Of a stretch of DNA of 64,000 nt, positions 35,154 to 44,439 are shown in pieces. Within the stretch, counting starts at the first letter, position 1. Each line of letters starts with the position of its first letter. The translations under genes and the position numbers were made by a program. The stretch lies in assembly GCF_036378875.1 (NCBI RefSeq), contig NZ_DASUVO010000049.1, positions 46,022 to 110,021 of the forward strand, given 5' to 3'. This DNA is from Actinophytocola sp036378875 (GTDB lineage Bacteria > Actinomycetota > Actinomycetes > Mycobacteriales > Pseudonocardiaceae). The notes below the pieces were generated by a model, which saw nothing but the letters and a program-made list of their open reading frames with translations, had not been told where the DNA came from and did not search any database.

Positions 35154-38100
35154 TGTCCACACCCTTGGTACTCGTCCTGCTCCTCTTGCTCGTCTTCTGC
35201 GGTGTCGACGGGGCAGACGAGCCGGATGATCGGCCCTCCGCCACCCCTGCCCGCACCGCTGCCATCGCCCCCGCCTGGCCCGCCGCCACTCCCGCCACCC
35301 GCCGGAGGAGTGCCCGTGCCAGTCGGTCCCGGTCCGATCCGGTGCCAGAGAGCGCCGCGGTAGTGCACGATCGCGGGCACGCGTGGCCCGGTCTCCGAAC
35401 GGATGGTGACCACGTTCACCTTGCGGTCGCGGGGAATCTTCTCCGGCACGACAACCCCGTTGTCCACAGGCATTGACCGCGCCATGTCCCTGTGCATGTA
35501 CACCTGCGCACCGGAGCCGTCGTCCGCGAGCAGGTCCGCGAGGTTCACGTCGTTCTCCCGCGCCTCCACGCGTGCGCTGTCGCTGATCTTCGCGATGTGC
35601 TCGAACCTCCCGCCCTCCAGCTCGAAGATCGGCGGCGACCGTCCACTGTGCACACTCTGCGCGTGGGCCACGAGCGCGTACACCGGATCGCCACTGCCGA
35701 ACAGGACAAGGTTGTCGCGGCCGATCAGCACCGCCCCGTCCGGGCCGAGCAGCACGCCGCGGTAGAACGAGTCGGCGGACTCACGCAGGTCCGCGAGGAC
35801 CGGCGCGACCGCGCTGTCGAAGGTCCGCAGGAGCGCGGCGCCCGGCACCGTGCCATTGATGCCCAGGTAGCGGTCGTCGCTGGGCACCACGGCCGTGTCG
35901 CCGTCGACGAACAACGCGGAGTGCTCACCATCCGCCATCGTCACGGTGATCCGCGTCGCATGCGTGCCCGGCGGGTTGGCGGGCCGAACGACGGGCAGGC
36001 CGCCGCCGGCGGCGGGAACGCTCATCCACGGCGCCACCGGACTCGGTGGCGGCACGAGCTTCCCGTTCCCGAGCACCGGCTTCGAGGTCGTGGGATCGAC
36101 GTAGCCGTACCGGAAGGCCGGACCACCTGCCGAGGAGTCCACCACGTCGGTCGACAGCCATCGCTCGCCGGTCCGGTACAGCATGCGGCCGTCCGCCAGT
36201 TCGACGGCGAGAAGGACGTCGCGAGGCTCCGGCCGTCCCGACTTTCCCTTCTGGATCGACTCGAGCACGGCGCGCACGCGGCTCATCGATCCGCGTGCCC
36301 ACCACAGGAGCACCTGCGTGCGGGACGTCTTCGTGCTCACCAGCTCGCCGACCGGCTCGCCCTGGTAGGCGAACGCCTGGTGCAGTGTCCCGTTCTCCGC
36401 GTGGAGCTCGTTCCGCAGCTCGCGCGGGCCGTTCGCGCCGGTCAGGTCCTTCAACGCACCGAACGACGCGTTGCGGCTCTTCGGCGCGACGACGTCGGTG
36501 ACGGCGTGCCCGTCCTCGGTACGCGACAAGGTGCGGTCCACGAGGTTGCCGAAGGCACGCGCCTCGTCGACCGAACCCTGAACGATGTGCCCCGTACCGC
36601 TCGCCGGATCGAACGCCGACCCCTCGTCGAAGGCACCCGCGCGAGCGACGGAGTCGGGGAGGTCGGCGCGCAACGTGCGGTCGCCGCGGCGGTTGAGCGA
36701 GTCGGCCAGCGACACGCCGCCGACCAGCCACGGCTCCCCACAGTCCACAAAGAACGCGGACGGCGCGGTGCGGACCGCCTCGTGCTCCACGGACGGGGAC
36801 GTGACGAACGCGATCGGCTCCGTCTCCCGCAACTCGTTGTTCGCGTACCAGTCGTCGAAGCGATGGGTAGCCGTCACACGGTCGTGGTCGGGGCGGGGCA
36901 GATTGGCGCCGGCCCGCATGACGAGCCATTCGAGCGCGCCGCTCCACCGCATGATCTCCTCGAGGCGGCGATACTGTGGCTCGTAGTCCCCGATGACCTC
37001 GTAGTGCTGGTCCCACCAGCGCAGTCCCCTGGACATCAGATAGCTCGACTCGGCCTCGGTGCCGCTGGTGGACACCGAGAACAGCTGGGTCGCCCTGGCG
37101 CCGAGGCTGACCTGCTCGTCGGTGAAACGGAACCCCGTGTCCCGCTGCCCGAACCACAGCCTGGTGGACTCGTTGGCCTCGGTGGCCTTGTCGCAGAAAG
37201 CTGGTGGCGTCGGCGACCTGGTGTTGGCGGCGAACCCGCCGACGGTCGCGGGTGGCACACCCCTACCGACGCCGGTCAACCAGCTCTTTGCCACGAAATC
37301 CGTGTAGAACAACGTCATACCGACCGCGGTGCCCGCGAGCCACCCGTCGTAGCGCGCCGTGCTGAAGACAGGCCCACCGCGGAGGGCGAGCCTCATGCTC
37401 CAGAGTTGGGAGCGGTCGGCGGGCAGGCCGGAGGTCGGCCGTGACTCACCCTCGCTCTCATCGTCCAGGGCCTTGTCGATGTCGAGCAGGAGATCCTGCT
37501 CCGACGCGTAACCCGAACCCGCCCAGTCGCCGGTCGAGATGCCACTGACCAGTTCGGGGGACACATCCGGCAGAGCGGCCGCCAGGTCCTCCTCGGACCT
37601 GGTCACGACCGGGTCGAGGGAGAACCCCGGCAAGCCGTCGGAAGGGTCTTCGTACCCTCGCTGCACGGCCCAGACGTCCTCGACGTCGAGGCGAGCGCCC
37701 GCACCGTCCGGCCAACTCCAGCCGCCCGCCCACGTCTCCGAACCCCGCGTCCGCACCCAGGACAGGCGCCGGCTCCTGGCCAGGAAGTCAGTCAGCCCGT
37801 CGAGCTGGTCCACCCTGGCGATGAAGTACCCGTTGTCCGCCCGCACCTTCGCCGCGGTTTCTTCTCGACCGGCCCACAGACCGATGGTCTGGGTCGCGCG
37901 ATCGATCCGGTATTCGTGCACCTGGACCCGCTGCGGATCCGCACCGGCGTCCGTTCGGTACTGGTCCAGCTCCGTACCGATGGACCTTGCCCGGAACTGG
38001 TCGTCATGCGGCACGAGGATGTGCAGCACACCCCTGCCGTCGAACACGGACCGACCGGCACCGACGGGTTGACGAGCGATGTCACCGAATGCCGCGTCCC

Positions 38101-38449
38101 GCACAGGGAACGTGTCGTAGAAGGCGTCCCGCAACCTGGCGGTGTCCATTTCCAGGTGTGACGCGAGCCCGAAACGGGCCCAGTCCCGTATCTGTTCGGC
38201 AGCCTCGGACTCGTCGAGACCGGCCAGTCCGGCACTCGCCCCCGCGTACGAGATCTCGACATACTGCCCGTCCTGGACCGGCTGACCAGGGACGTTCGCT
38301 GGCTTCGAGCTCGTACACGCGGTCGACAGCAGGCCACCGATCAGCACGACCGCCAGCACCGACCGCAGCCTGCGCATCAAGATGTCCTGCGACAACAATT
38401 CGTGCACATCCCCTGCCTGTGACTCGCTGCCGACGCTGCTACCGCTCAC
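35150..38449 (-). CDS. 1099-residue secreted lipoprotein of unknown function
   Basis: The GTG at 38449 overlaps the TIR-TM stop, but an ATG at 38377 preceded by AGGA starts exactly at the signal peptide (MRRLRSVLAVVLIGGLLSTAC) and may be the real start, giving 1075 residues. The lipobox LSTAC is clear. The mature protein is mixed alpha/beta with no recognised domain; features include GVLHILVPHDDQFRARS, GLYHILV-like and FYRGVLLGPDGAVLIGRDN beta segments. The C-terminus has a Gly-rich tract (GGGSGGGPGGGDGSGAG) and an acidic end. It is encoded between TIR-TM and CHAT genes, so it could be the extracellular sensor or the protease substrate. No function is claimed. Confidence 0.7.
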   Translation of the reverse strand: MSGSSVGSESQAGDVHELLSQDILMRRLRSVLAVVLIGGLLSTACTSSKPANVPGQPVQDGQYVEISYAGASAGLAGLDESEAAEQIRDWARFGLASHLEMDTARLRDAFYDTFPVRDAAFGDIARQPVGAGRSVFDGRGVLHILVPHDDQFRARSIGTELDQYRTDAGADPQRVQVHEYRIDRATQTIGLWAGREETAAKVRADNGYFIARVDQLDGLTDFLARSRRLSWVRTRGSETWAGGWSWPDGAGARLDVEDVWAVQRGYEDPSDGLPGFSLDPVVTRSEEDLAAALPDVSPELVSGISTGDWAGSGYASEQDLLLDIDKALDDESEGESRPTSGLPADRSQLWSMRLALRGGPVFSTARYDGWLAGTAVGMTLFYTDFVAKSWLTGVGRGVPPATVGGFAANTRSPTPPAFCDKATEANESTRLWFGQRDTGFRFTDEQVSLGARATQLFSVSTSGTEAESSYLMSRGLRWWDQHYEVIGDYEPQYRRLEEIMRWSGALEWLVMRAGANLPRPDHDRVTATHRFDDWYANNELRETEPIAFVTSPSVEHEAVRTAPSAFFVDCGEPWLVGGVSLADSLNRRGDRTLRADLPDSVARAGAFDEGSAFDPASGTGHIVQGSVDEARAFGNLVDRTLSRTEDGHAVTDVVAPKSRNASFGALKDLTGANGPRELRNELHAENGTLHQAFAYQGEPVGELVSTKTSRTQVLLWWARGSMSRVRAVLESIQKGKSGRPEPRDVLLAVELADGRMLYRTGERWLSTDVVDSSAGGPAFRYGYVDPTTSKPVLGNGKLVPPPSPVAPWMSVPAAGGGLPVVRPANPPGTHATRITVTMADGEHSALFVDGDTAVVPSDDRYLGINGTVPGAALLRTFDSAVAPVLADLRESADSFYRGVLLGPDGAVLIGRDNLVLFGSGDPVYALVAHAQSVHSGRSPPIFELEGGRFEHIAKISDSARVEARENDVNLADLLADDGSGAQVYMHRDMARSMPVDNGVVVPEKIPRDRKVNVVTIRSETGPRVPAIVHYRGALWHRIGPGPTGTGTPPAGGGSGGGPGGGDGSGAGRGGGGPIIRLVCPVDTAEDEQEEQDEYQGCGQ

Positions 38450-39879
38450 TCACCGCGCGAGTCCCACGGCGGCGGCGACGTCAAACGCACCAGTTTCTTC
38501 TCGAATACCGCGACGTTCTTGGTGATCTCCTTGGCGAGGTCCAGCCGCCAGCGGCGTTGCCGGCGGTATCCGAACTCGACGGTCATGACGAGCGCGAGGC
38601 ACATGACGACGAAGACGAAGCCCAGGAACAGCCAAAGCGGGCGGGTGTCCGTCCCCGCACGGAGCTCCGGAACCATCGAGGCGACAAGGAAGCCGGTGGT
38701 AGCGCTGCACCAGAGTGCGTAACCGGAGAGGCCCCAGCGGTGGTCGCCGAACAGCCAGCGCGATCGTCCCCGCGCGGCCTCGGCACTGAGTTTCCTGGTG
38801 GCGTCGGTGAGCTCGCCGATCATCCAGGTGGCCTTGTCCTCTTGTTCGCGGGACAGCTTGCGGTGCCAGGTGGTGAGCCGACGGTCGAGGCGGACCATGG
38901 CGCGGCGCACCGCGGGCGCGCGGAGGGGGCGGCCAAGAGTGTGTGGCCAGCGGTCGTCGAGATCCCGGTCCTTGCGCTCGTTACGCAGCGCGATCACCGA
39001 AGCCCACAGTGTGGCGACGAACAGGCTGACCAAGACGACGCTCTGCCCGGCGTAGGTCATGTCCGCGCGGATCGTGAGCCAGACCAGGATCGCCATGAAC
39101 ATCCCGACCGACAGCAGGACCATCCGGTTGTAGCGAGCCGTCGGGGCGCGGTGGACCTCCCGCTCCCACGAGCCGATGACCTTCCCGAATGGCACGTGGA
39201 CGACCCAGAACACGATCGGGACGACGAGCATCGCGGCCGTGAACAGTCCGGCGGTCGGAACGAGGGGCGGCAGTTTGCCGGGTGCGGCAGGCGAGTCGTC
39301 ACGCACGAGGACCGGCGACCCGACGAGCGCGAGCAACGAGAGCAGACCTGTGAGGTAGGCGAGCCACCAGCCTGGACGCCGCGGCCCGGTGTCGCCACCG
39401 TCGCTCGGCGTCCAGGTCGGGGCCACTTTGGACTTGAGCCACTCGATGAGCCTGTCCACGTCGGTGGCGGCTGACTCACCGCGGACCCGATGGGACTGGT
39501 TGCCCCGGATCGAGAGGATGGATGCCGGGAGGTTGGCGTCCGCACGCCAGTCGGCATCGTCGAGAAGGACGGGAATGATCGTCTTTCCGGAACTCAGGCC
39601 GATCTCGATCTCCTCGCGTACCCAGTCACGCTCGCGGTCGAGCAGCCGCGTCCCGTCATCGTCCCGTTCGGTGAGCCATTCCCGGTGCACCAGGACGAGC
39701 AGGACATCGACGTCCGGCAGTCTGTTGTGGATGACTTCCCAGTAGGTACTCCCCAGGGCGATGGACTCCCGGTCGAGGAAGACCTGCTCCTTGCCGAAGT
39801 AGTCGCGAAGACACTCGTAGATCCCGTCGACCAGCTCGTCCGGGGCGTTTCGCCGGTAGTTGACGAAGATTCCGCCCAT
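38446..39879 (-). CDS. TIR domain protein with six membrane segments
   Basis: 477 residues from the ATG at 39879. The N-terminal TIR domain (residues 1-150) reads GGIFVNYRRNAPDELVDGI, VFLDRESIALGSTYWEVI, VLLVLVHREWL and RDWVREEIEIGL, the last placing a Glu where the NADase catalytic residue is expected. Hydrophobic segments follow at about residues 170-190, 208-228, 252-270, 277-298, 385-402 and 412-433. Between the fourth and fifth lies a basic cytoplasmic loop. It is the first gene of a four-gene overlapping operon. A TIR at the N-terminus of a polytopic membrane protein could couple NAD+ cleavage to membrane events; this is inference. Confidence 0.82.
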   Translation of the reverse strand: MGGIFVNYRRNAPDELVDGIYECLRDYFGKEQVFLDRESIALGSTYWEVIHNRLPDVDVLLVLVHREWLTERDDDGTRLLDRERDWVREEIEIGLSSGKTIIPVLLDDADWRADANLPASILSIRGNQSHRVRGESAATDVDRLIEWLKSKVAPTWTPSDGGDTGPRRPGWWLAYLTGLLSLLALVGSPVLVRDDSPAAPGKLPPLVPTAGLFTAAMLVVPIVFWVVHVPFGKVIGSWEREVHRAPTARYNRMVLLSVGMFMAILVWLTIRADMTYAGQSVVLVSLFVATLWASVIALRNERKDRDLDDRWPHTLGRPLRAPAVRRAMVRLDRRLTTWHRKLSREQEDKATWMIGELTDATRKLSAEAARGRSRWLFGDHRWGLSGYALWCSATTGFLVASMVPELRAGTDTRPLWLFLGFVFVVMCLALVMTVEFGYRRQRRWRLDLAKEITKNVAVFEKKLVRLTSPPPWDSRGE

Positions 39880-40113
39880 CAGCCGGAGCGTCCGACCAGA
39901 CGGAGTTCGCCGCACACGCCTGGCCGGGGAACCGTCGACAAGGTGTTGACCAACACCGTCCTCCATGATCAACTGCAATTGCAGATGGAACATTCCGCTC
40001 GCACTATCGGGCGAGCGTACACTCCACCATGGAGTGACACTCACTCCCACCACTACAACCAGCGTTCGATGCAGTTGAGCTGCAGATATGCGATCGCGGG
40101 AAGGAAAGCACCA
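39880..40113. promoter_or_regulatory. divergent intergenic region with three palindromes
   Basis: This 234-base gap lies between the TIR-TM gene (-) and the XRE regulator gene (+). It contains CTGCAATTGCAG, a perfect 12-bp palindrome (39973-39984); CGCTCGC-8 nt-GCGAGCG (39996-40017); and CACTCCA-CCA-TGGAGTG (40020-40036). The closeness of three dyads to an XRE gene suggests operators through which the regulator controls itself and possibly the TIR operon. I could not identify an unambiguous -10/-35 pair. Confidence 0.5.
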
Positions 40114-41001
40114 GTGGCTGACGGTGACAGCCCCGTCGTTCAAGGCAGACGTTTGGCCAAGGAGCTTCGGCAGCTCCGCACCGACACCGGGCTGACCGTG
40201 CAGGAGGTAGCAAGCAGGCTCGAGTGCTCCCCTGGCAAGATCAGTCGCATCGAGACCGCATCCGTGGGCGCCAGGATCGGCGACGTGCGAGATCTGCTCG
40301 ACATCTACGACGTCGACGGCGAGCGACGGGAACGGATACTGCAGCTGGTGCGCCTGTCGCACCGGCGAAGCTCCTGGTGGCACGAGTACGCGGGCGCGCT
40401 TCCCCAGGAAGCGATGCGCTTCATCGGCATGGAGGACGGCGCCGCGGCGATCGACGACTACAGCGGCAACCTGATCCCCGGCCTGTTGCAGGATGACGGT
40501 TACAGCCACGCCCTCATCAGCACAGCACGGGACCGGACGACAACGCAGCTCAACGACGCGCTCACTGTCGAGCGAAGAACAAGCTTGCGTCGTCGACGGC
40601 AGAACCTCCTCACCCGAAAGGGAGCGCCAACCGTCCGATTCGTGCTCAACGAGGCGGCGCTCGCGGTGCGATTCGGCGGCGCCGAGAACATGGCAAGGCA
40701 ACTCGACCGATTGTTGACGGTCGGCGGCCAGCCCAACGTGACGATCAGAGTCCTGCCCTTGACCACGGAGGCCTTCGCCGCGGCGGGCGGCATGTTCACC
40801 ATCTTCCGTTTTGCCGATCAGGCCGTGGATCCACCCATTGTCTACTACGACACCAGGACCAGAGGTCACTTCTGTGACATACCGGCAGAGGTGAACGTAT
40901 ACGAAGCGGACTTCGACGAAGTGCTGAGTAAGGCACTGTCGCCAAGAAAGTCCCGAGACGTGATCAAGCATTGGGCGGCACAACACCGCGACGCTGCTTG
41001 A
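40114..41001 (+). CDS. XRE-family regulator with DUF5753 domain
   Basis: 295 residues from the GTG at 40114, with GGGAAGGAAA about 9 bases upstream. The N-terminal helix-turn-helix is clear: RLAKELRQLRTDTGLTVQEVASRLECSPGKISRIE (residues about 10-45). The DUF5753 effector-sensing domain follows (GNLIPGLLQDDGYSHALI, RRRQNLLTRKGAPTVRFVLNEAAL, QLDRLLTVGGQPNVTIRVLPL, FDEVLSKALS). In actinomycetes such regulators are nearly always paired with a DUF397 protein, as here, where the DUF397 gene converges and overlaps by 38 bases. The pair acts as a global or local developmental/defence switch; its targets are unknown. Confidence 0.92.
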   Translation: MADGDSPVVQGRRLAKELRQLRTDTGLTVQEVASRLECSPGKISRIETASVGARIGDVRDLLDIYDVDGERRERILQLVRLSHRRSSWWHEYAGALPQEAMRFIGMEDGAAAIDDYSGNLIPGLLQDDGYSHALISTARDRTTTQLNDALTVERRTSLRRRRQNLLTRKGAPTVRFVLNEAALAVRFGGAENMARQLDRLLTVGGQPNVTIRVLPLTTEAFAAAGGMFTIFRFADQAVDPPIVYYDTRTRGHFCDIPAEVNVYEADFDEVLSKALSPRKSRDVIKHWAAQHRDAA

Positions 41002-41188
41002 GTCCGTCGAGGACGTCGCCCACGAACATCCGCCAGGCCACCGAAGTGAATCCGAGAACGGGACCAACCGCGAACTTCGAGTCGCGAACCAACGCGCGCT
41101 CGGCGCCGACGGAAACCTCGACGCACATCGCGTTCCCGCCGCTGCTATAGCTGCTCTTGCGCCAAATCGTCGACCTGGAATTCGTCAT
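40964..41188 (-). CDS. DUF397 protein, partner of the XRE regulator
   Basis: 74 residues from the ATG at 41188 preceded by GGTGGA. The signature IWRKSSYSSGGNAMCVEVSVG, then VRDSKFAVGPVLGFTSVAW, is the standard DUF397 pattern. DUF397 proteins counteract or modulate the XRE/DUF5753 partner in toxin-antitoxin-like or BldB-type pairs. Unusually, the gene converges on its partner and their 3' ends overlap by 38 bases, instead of the usual tandem order. Confidence 0.92.
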   Translation of the reverse strand: MTNSRSTIWRKSSYSSGGNAMCVEVSVGAERALVRDSKFAVGPVLGFTSVAWRMFVGDVLDGLKQRRGVVPPNA

Positions 41189-41315
41189 GATCCACCCTTC
41201 ACGTCGTCCATGCTTTGCCTGTCGAGCCCGAACTGAACGAAGGATGGAACGAGCGCATGGATTACATGTGGATAAATCCTGCAGGGCGACGACGGACGGG
41301 ACGAGGTGTGGTGAA

Positions 41316-41930
41316 ATGAAACGCATCGCGAAACGGGGTCTCGGCGCGGTCGCGGGTGTGGTGGTGGTCGCGGCCGTGTTACAGGTGTCCGGACTGCTGC
41401 CGAGCATCGTGGACGTGATCGACCGCAGTCCGCCGCCCGTGCTGGCCGCGGTGCGTGACCTGAGCCGTTACCAGGCCGCTGCCGGGGACTACGAGCTGGT
41501 CATCGACATCGAGAAGGACGTGCGCTGGGTGCCGGGTTTCCTCGCGGGCGAGCGCACGTTGTTCGTCGCGGCGGGGACCGTCACCGCGTACGTCGACTTC
41601 GGCGGTTTCCCGGATGAGGCGCTCGCCGTGTCGGAGAACCAGAAGCGGGTCGACATCCACCTGCCGCCTGCCGTGCTCGACGAGCCGAACCTGAACCAGG
41701 AACGATGTTATGTGGTCATGCGCGAGACGGGACTGAAGGAAAAAGTGGCGAACGCGTTCGGCGAGGATGGCGATGACCAGGAGTTCTACTTGCTCGCGGA
41801 GCAGAAGATCGCGGCCGCGGCGGACAAGTCCGAGTTGCGCGACCGCGCGACCCTCAACACGAAACACATGCTCCGCGGCCTGTTCCAGGCACTCGGATAT
41901 CAGGTCACGTTCGATGGCGCGGACCTGTAG
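41316..41930 (+). CDS. DUF4230 domain protein, membrane-anchored
   Basis: 204 residues from the ATG at 41316. A basic N-terminus and one hydrophobic segment (AVAGVVVVAAVLQVSGLL, residues about 10-28) anchor it. The DUF4230 core reads VLAAVRDLSRYQAAAGDYELVIDIEKDVRWVP, then AGERTLFVAAGTVTAYVDF. The domain's biochemical role is unknown. The 3' end overlaps the PASTA lipoprotein gene by 17 bases, so the two are one transcript. Confidence 0.85.
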   Translation: MKRIAKRGLGAVAGVVVVAAVLQVSGLLPSIVDVIDRSPPPVLAAVRDLSRYQAAAGDYELVIDIEKDVRWVPGFLAGERTLFVAAGTVTAYVDFGGFPDEALAVSENQKRVDIHLPPAVLDEPNLNQERCYVVMRETGLKEKVANAFGEDGDDQEFYLLAEQKIAAAADKSELRDRATLNTKHMLRGLFQALGYQVTFDGADL

Positions 41931-42543
41931 CCGCGTGGTGGCGGCGCTGGGCTGCCTCATTCTGCTGCTGGCCGGGTGCACCACCGGATCCGGTGAGGCT
42001 CCCCCACGCGCGTCGGCCACGGAGGCTGCCCCCGTCACGTCGGTCGCCGAGAAGCCGACGGCGCCCGACCTCGTCGGCATGCGGTTGCTCGAGGCGCGGG
42101 AGACGTTGCGGACAGACGGATACGCGGTCGGCGCGGAAGTCGCGGAAGGTGATGAGAACCGGCCGATCGTGGAGCCGGCGAACTGGGTCGTGACCGCCCA
42201 GGACCCGGCGGCGGGCACGCAGGTCGAGGCGGGCACGCGATTCTCGCTGACGGTGGCGAAACCGACCGACGACACCAGCGCTGGCCAGGTTGCGGAGGGT
42301 GTCGTGCCGGAGGTGGTGTGCCTGGACCTCCAGAAGGCACAGGACGCGTTGCGAGCGGCGGGTTTCTACGTCCTCACCTCCAGCGACGCAACCGGTCAGG
42401 GACGCCAGCAACTCGTGGACCGAAACTGGGTGGTCGTCACCCAGTCCGAGCCGGCTGGCAGCTCACCCGAACCGACCACCCAAATCGACCTCGGCACAGT
42501 GAAGTTCGGCGAACCCACCGGCGCGTCGGGCTGCCCGAGCTGA
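41914..42543 (+). CDS. PASTA-domain lipoprotein
   Basis: 209 residues from the ATG at 41914, inside the end of the preceding gene. A signal peptide ends in a good lipobox (LLLAGC, Cys at residue 21). Two PASTA-like repeats follow: PDLVGMRLLEARETLRTDG to FSLTVAKP, and VPEVVCLDLQKAQDALRAAG to IDLGTVKF, each with the WVVxxQxPxxG step. PASTA domains bind peptidoglycan or muropeptides, usually on kinases; here they are on a free lipoprotein. The next gene begins three bases after the stop, so it is probably co-transcribed. Confidence 0.88.
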   Translation: MARTCSRVVAALGCLILLLAGCTTGSGEAPPRASATEAAPVTSVAEKPTAPDLVGMRLLEARETLRTDGYAVGAEVAEGDENRPIVEPANWVVTAQDPAAGTQVEAGTRFSLTVAKPTDDTSAGQVAEGVVPEVVCLDLQKAQDALRAAGFYVLTSSDATGQGRQQLVDRNWVVVTQSEPAGSSPEPTTQIDLGTVKFGEPTGASGCPS

Positions 42544-42546
42544 TCC

Positions 42547-44439
42547 ATGTCAGACGCATCCATCAGTTTCACCGAGTGCCGAGCCGCAGCCAGGTCGATC
42601 CGAACCGCAGAACACGGCAAACAGGCGTACGACACGGTGCGGCCGCGTGGCGTGAGCGGGATCGTCAGGTCCGTCGGGCCGTTGTCCCTGCTGCTCTACG
42701 TCGCCGATCACGAGGGGCGGATCGTGTGGCATGCCCCCACACGGCTCGGGCTGTTGGCACCACCAGCGGTGCAGAACCAGCGCCGCCCGGGCGTCGGCGC
42801 GCGGCTGGCACTGCTGCGGTTCGTCTGCCAACGATGGGAGATGTTGTTCTGGGCCGCTCCGCCTGTCGTCGCGCTGGGTGTCGCATGCGCGTTCCTGCCG
42901 TTCCGCCCGTTGTGGCCGGCAGCGATCGTCTTGCTACTGCTGACGATGCTGTACACGTGCGGGCTCATGGTCGCCGGTGTGGTCACCGGGTTGGTCTGGT
43001 TCCGCGTGACGTTCGGTCGCCGCCGGCGCGTCGGCGAGGAGTCGGCCGAATCAGAGCCCGCCTACCACTGGACTCTGCAGTTGTGCCACTGCCTCGACAC
43101 CGCGACGGCTGACGACCTGTTGCGGAGGATCAGGACCAGACTGGGTCGTCTGATCGACGTCCGGGCGACGTCCGCCGCGATAGAAGAGGGTGGAAAGGTG
43201 CGGAACGTGGGCGTCGTCGAGTCCTTGGTCTGCCTCATCCGCGGGGTGACCACCTCGGCCATGCGAAACCATCTGGCCGACGCCGACGGGGTGGTCTGGC
43301 CGCATGGGCGCGGCGCCGACATCGCTCTGGTCGTGCCTCCTGACCGGGGTGTGCCCCCGGATCGGCGTACGTCAACGGCCTGGTTCTTCTTCTGGTACGT
43401 CGGGGGCCTGGTCGCGACGCTCGGTGGATGCGCGTGGATCGTGGCCCACCTGGAAAGCTCGGTGTGTGGCAACGCGTGCGACGGACGACCGGCCACCTAC
43501 TTCGGTGCGCTCGCCTGGTTGGTCGGCGCCGCTGACCACCTGGTCTCGCACGCCGCGGGTGTGTGGGTGTTCAGCGTGCTGACGACTGCCATGCTGTGGA
43601 TGACCGTGCCGGTTGGTGGGGTGGCGATCTGGCAGAAGTGGCAGGCGAGCGGCCGCGAACGTAAGCGGTTTGCCGAGGAACGCGAGAAGGTCATGAGCCG
43701 ACCGCTTCTCCTGCTGTTCGTCGTGACCGACGTGGAGGAGCAGGCCGTGCTGGCCGTCGCGGGAGAGGTGAAGCCGGGAGGGCGTGCTCTGGCCGATCAC
43801 CGATCTGAACACACCGTGCTGCGATTGGGTGAGTTCGGGGGTTGTGATGTCGTTCTCGCCCGCTCAGGCCCTGGGCCGTACTCGCCACGTGGGTTGATGC
43901 TCACCGCGGACGCCCTCATTCGTGACCTCGAACCGGAATTCGTGCTGCTGACCGGCATCTGTTTTGGCCTCAAGGAGGACGAGCAAGCCCTCGGCCACGT
44001 GGTGATCGCGACCCAGACCAGGGACCTGGACCACCGCAAGTTCAACGAAGAGGCCGGCATCGTGGTGGAGCAACCGCGAGGGGATCGCGCAGGGCCCACC
44101 GCGACGTTCTACAGCCGGGTCTCATCAGGTGCGGCGTTGTGGGACGGAGTGGCGGTCCACGCCGGTCCCATGGTGGCATCCGGCACGCTGTTCAACTCGC
44201 CGATCCGACGGGGTGAGGTCAAGGCCGCCCATCCCGATGCGGTAGCGGGCGATATGGAGTCCCATGTCTTCGCCTCCGTGGCCCAACGCCGCAAGGTCGA
44301 ATGGTGCGTAGTCAGGGGGATCTCAGACCTCGGTATGGACAAGGTCGACGACTACCAGCAGCAAGCCGCACAGAACGCGGCCAGGCTCGTCTTCTTCGTG
44401 GTGTGCTCCGGCGCGCTCGAGAACCCTTCTCAGGCTTAG
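42547..44439 (+). CDS. membrane protein with C-terminal nucleoside phosphorylase-like domain
   Basis: 630 residues, ATG three bases after the PASTA gene stop. Hydrophobic segments lie at residues about 97-154 (two helices, with VALGVACAFLPF and IVLLLLTMLYTCGLMVAGVV), 278-302 and 335-362. The C-terminal domain (about 382-620) is of the PNP/MTA nucleosidase type: LLLFVVTDVEEQAVLAV, FVLLTGICFGL, GHVVIATQTRDLDHRK, and AGDMESHVFASVAQRRKVEWCVVRGISDLG, the last matching the conserved substrate-binding and catalytic stretch. Such domains occur as effectors in bacterial conflict systems. The gene converges on a nucleotide cyclase gene, with stops overlapping as TTAG. Substrate is not deducible. Confidence 0.82.
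   Translation: MSDASISFTECRAAARSIRTAEHGKQAYDTVRPRGVSGIVRSVGPLSLLLYVADHEGRIVWHAPTRLGLLAPPAVQNQRRPGVGARLALLRFVCQRWEMLFWAAPPVVALGVACAFLPFRPLWPAAIVLLLLTMLYTCGLMVAGVVTGLVWFRVTFGRRRRVGEESAESEPAYHWTLQLCHCLDTATADDLLRRIRTRLGRLIDVRATSAAIEEGGKVRNVGVVESLVCLIRGVTTSAMRNHLADADGVVWPHGRGADIALVVPPDRGVPPDRRTSTAWFFFWYVGGLVATLGGCAWIVAHLESSVCGNACDGRPATYFGALAWLVGAADHLVSHAAGVWVFSVLTTAMLWMTVPVGGVAIWQKWQASGRERKRFAEEREKVMSRPLLLLFVVTDVEEQAVLAVAGEVKPGGRALADHRSEHTVLRLGEFGGCDVVLARSGPGPYSPRGLMLTADALIRDLEPEFVLLTGICFGLKEDEQALGHVVIATQTRDLDHRKFNEEAGIVVEQPRGDRAGPTATFYSRVSSGAALWDGVAVHAGPMVASGTLFNSPIRRGEVKAAHPDAVAGDMESHVFASVAQRRKVEWCVVRGISDLGMDKVDDYQQQAAQNAARLVFFVVCSGALENPSQA

Noticed and set aside
35492..37444. 650-residue + strand open frame
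   Set aside because: Antisense to the lipoprotein with signal peptide and lipobox; composition is His/Arg/Val-rich shadow.
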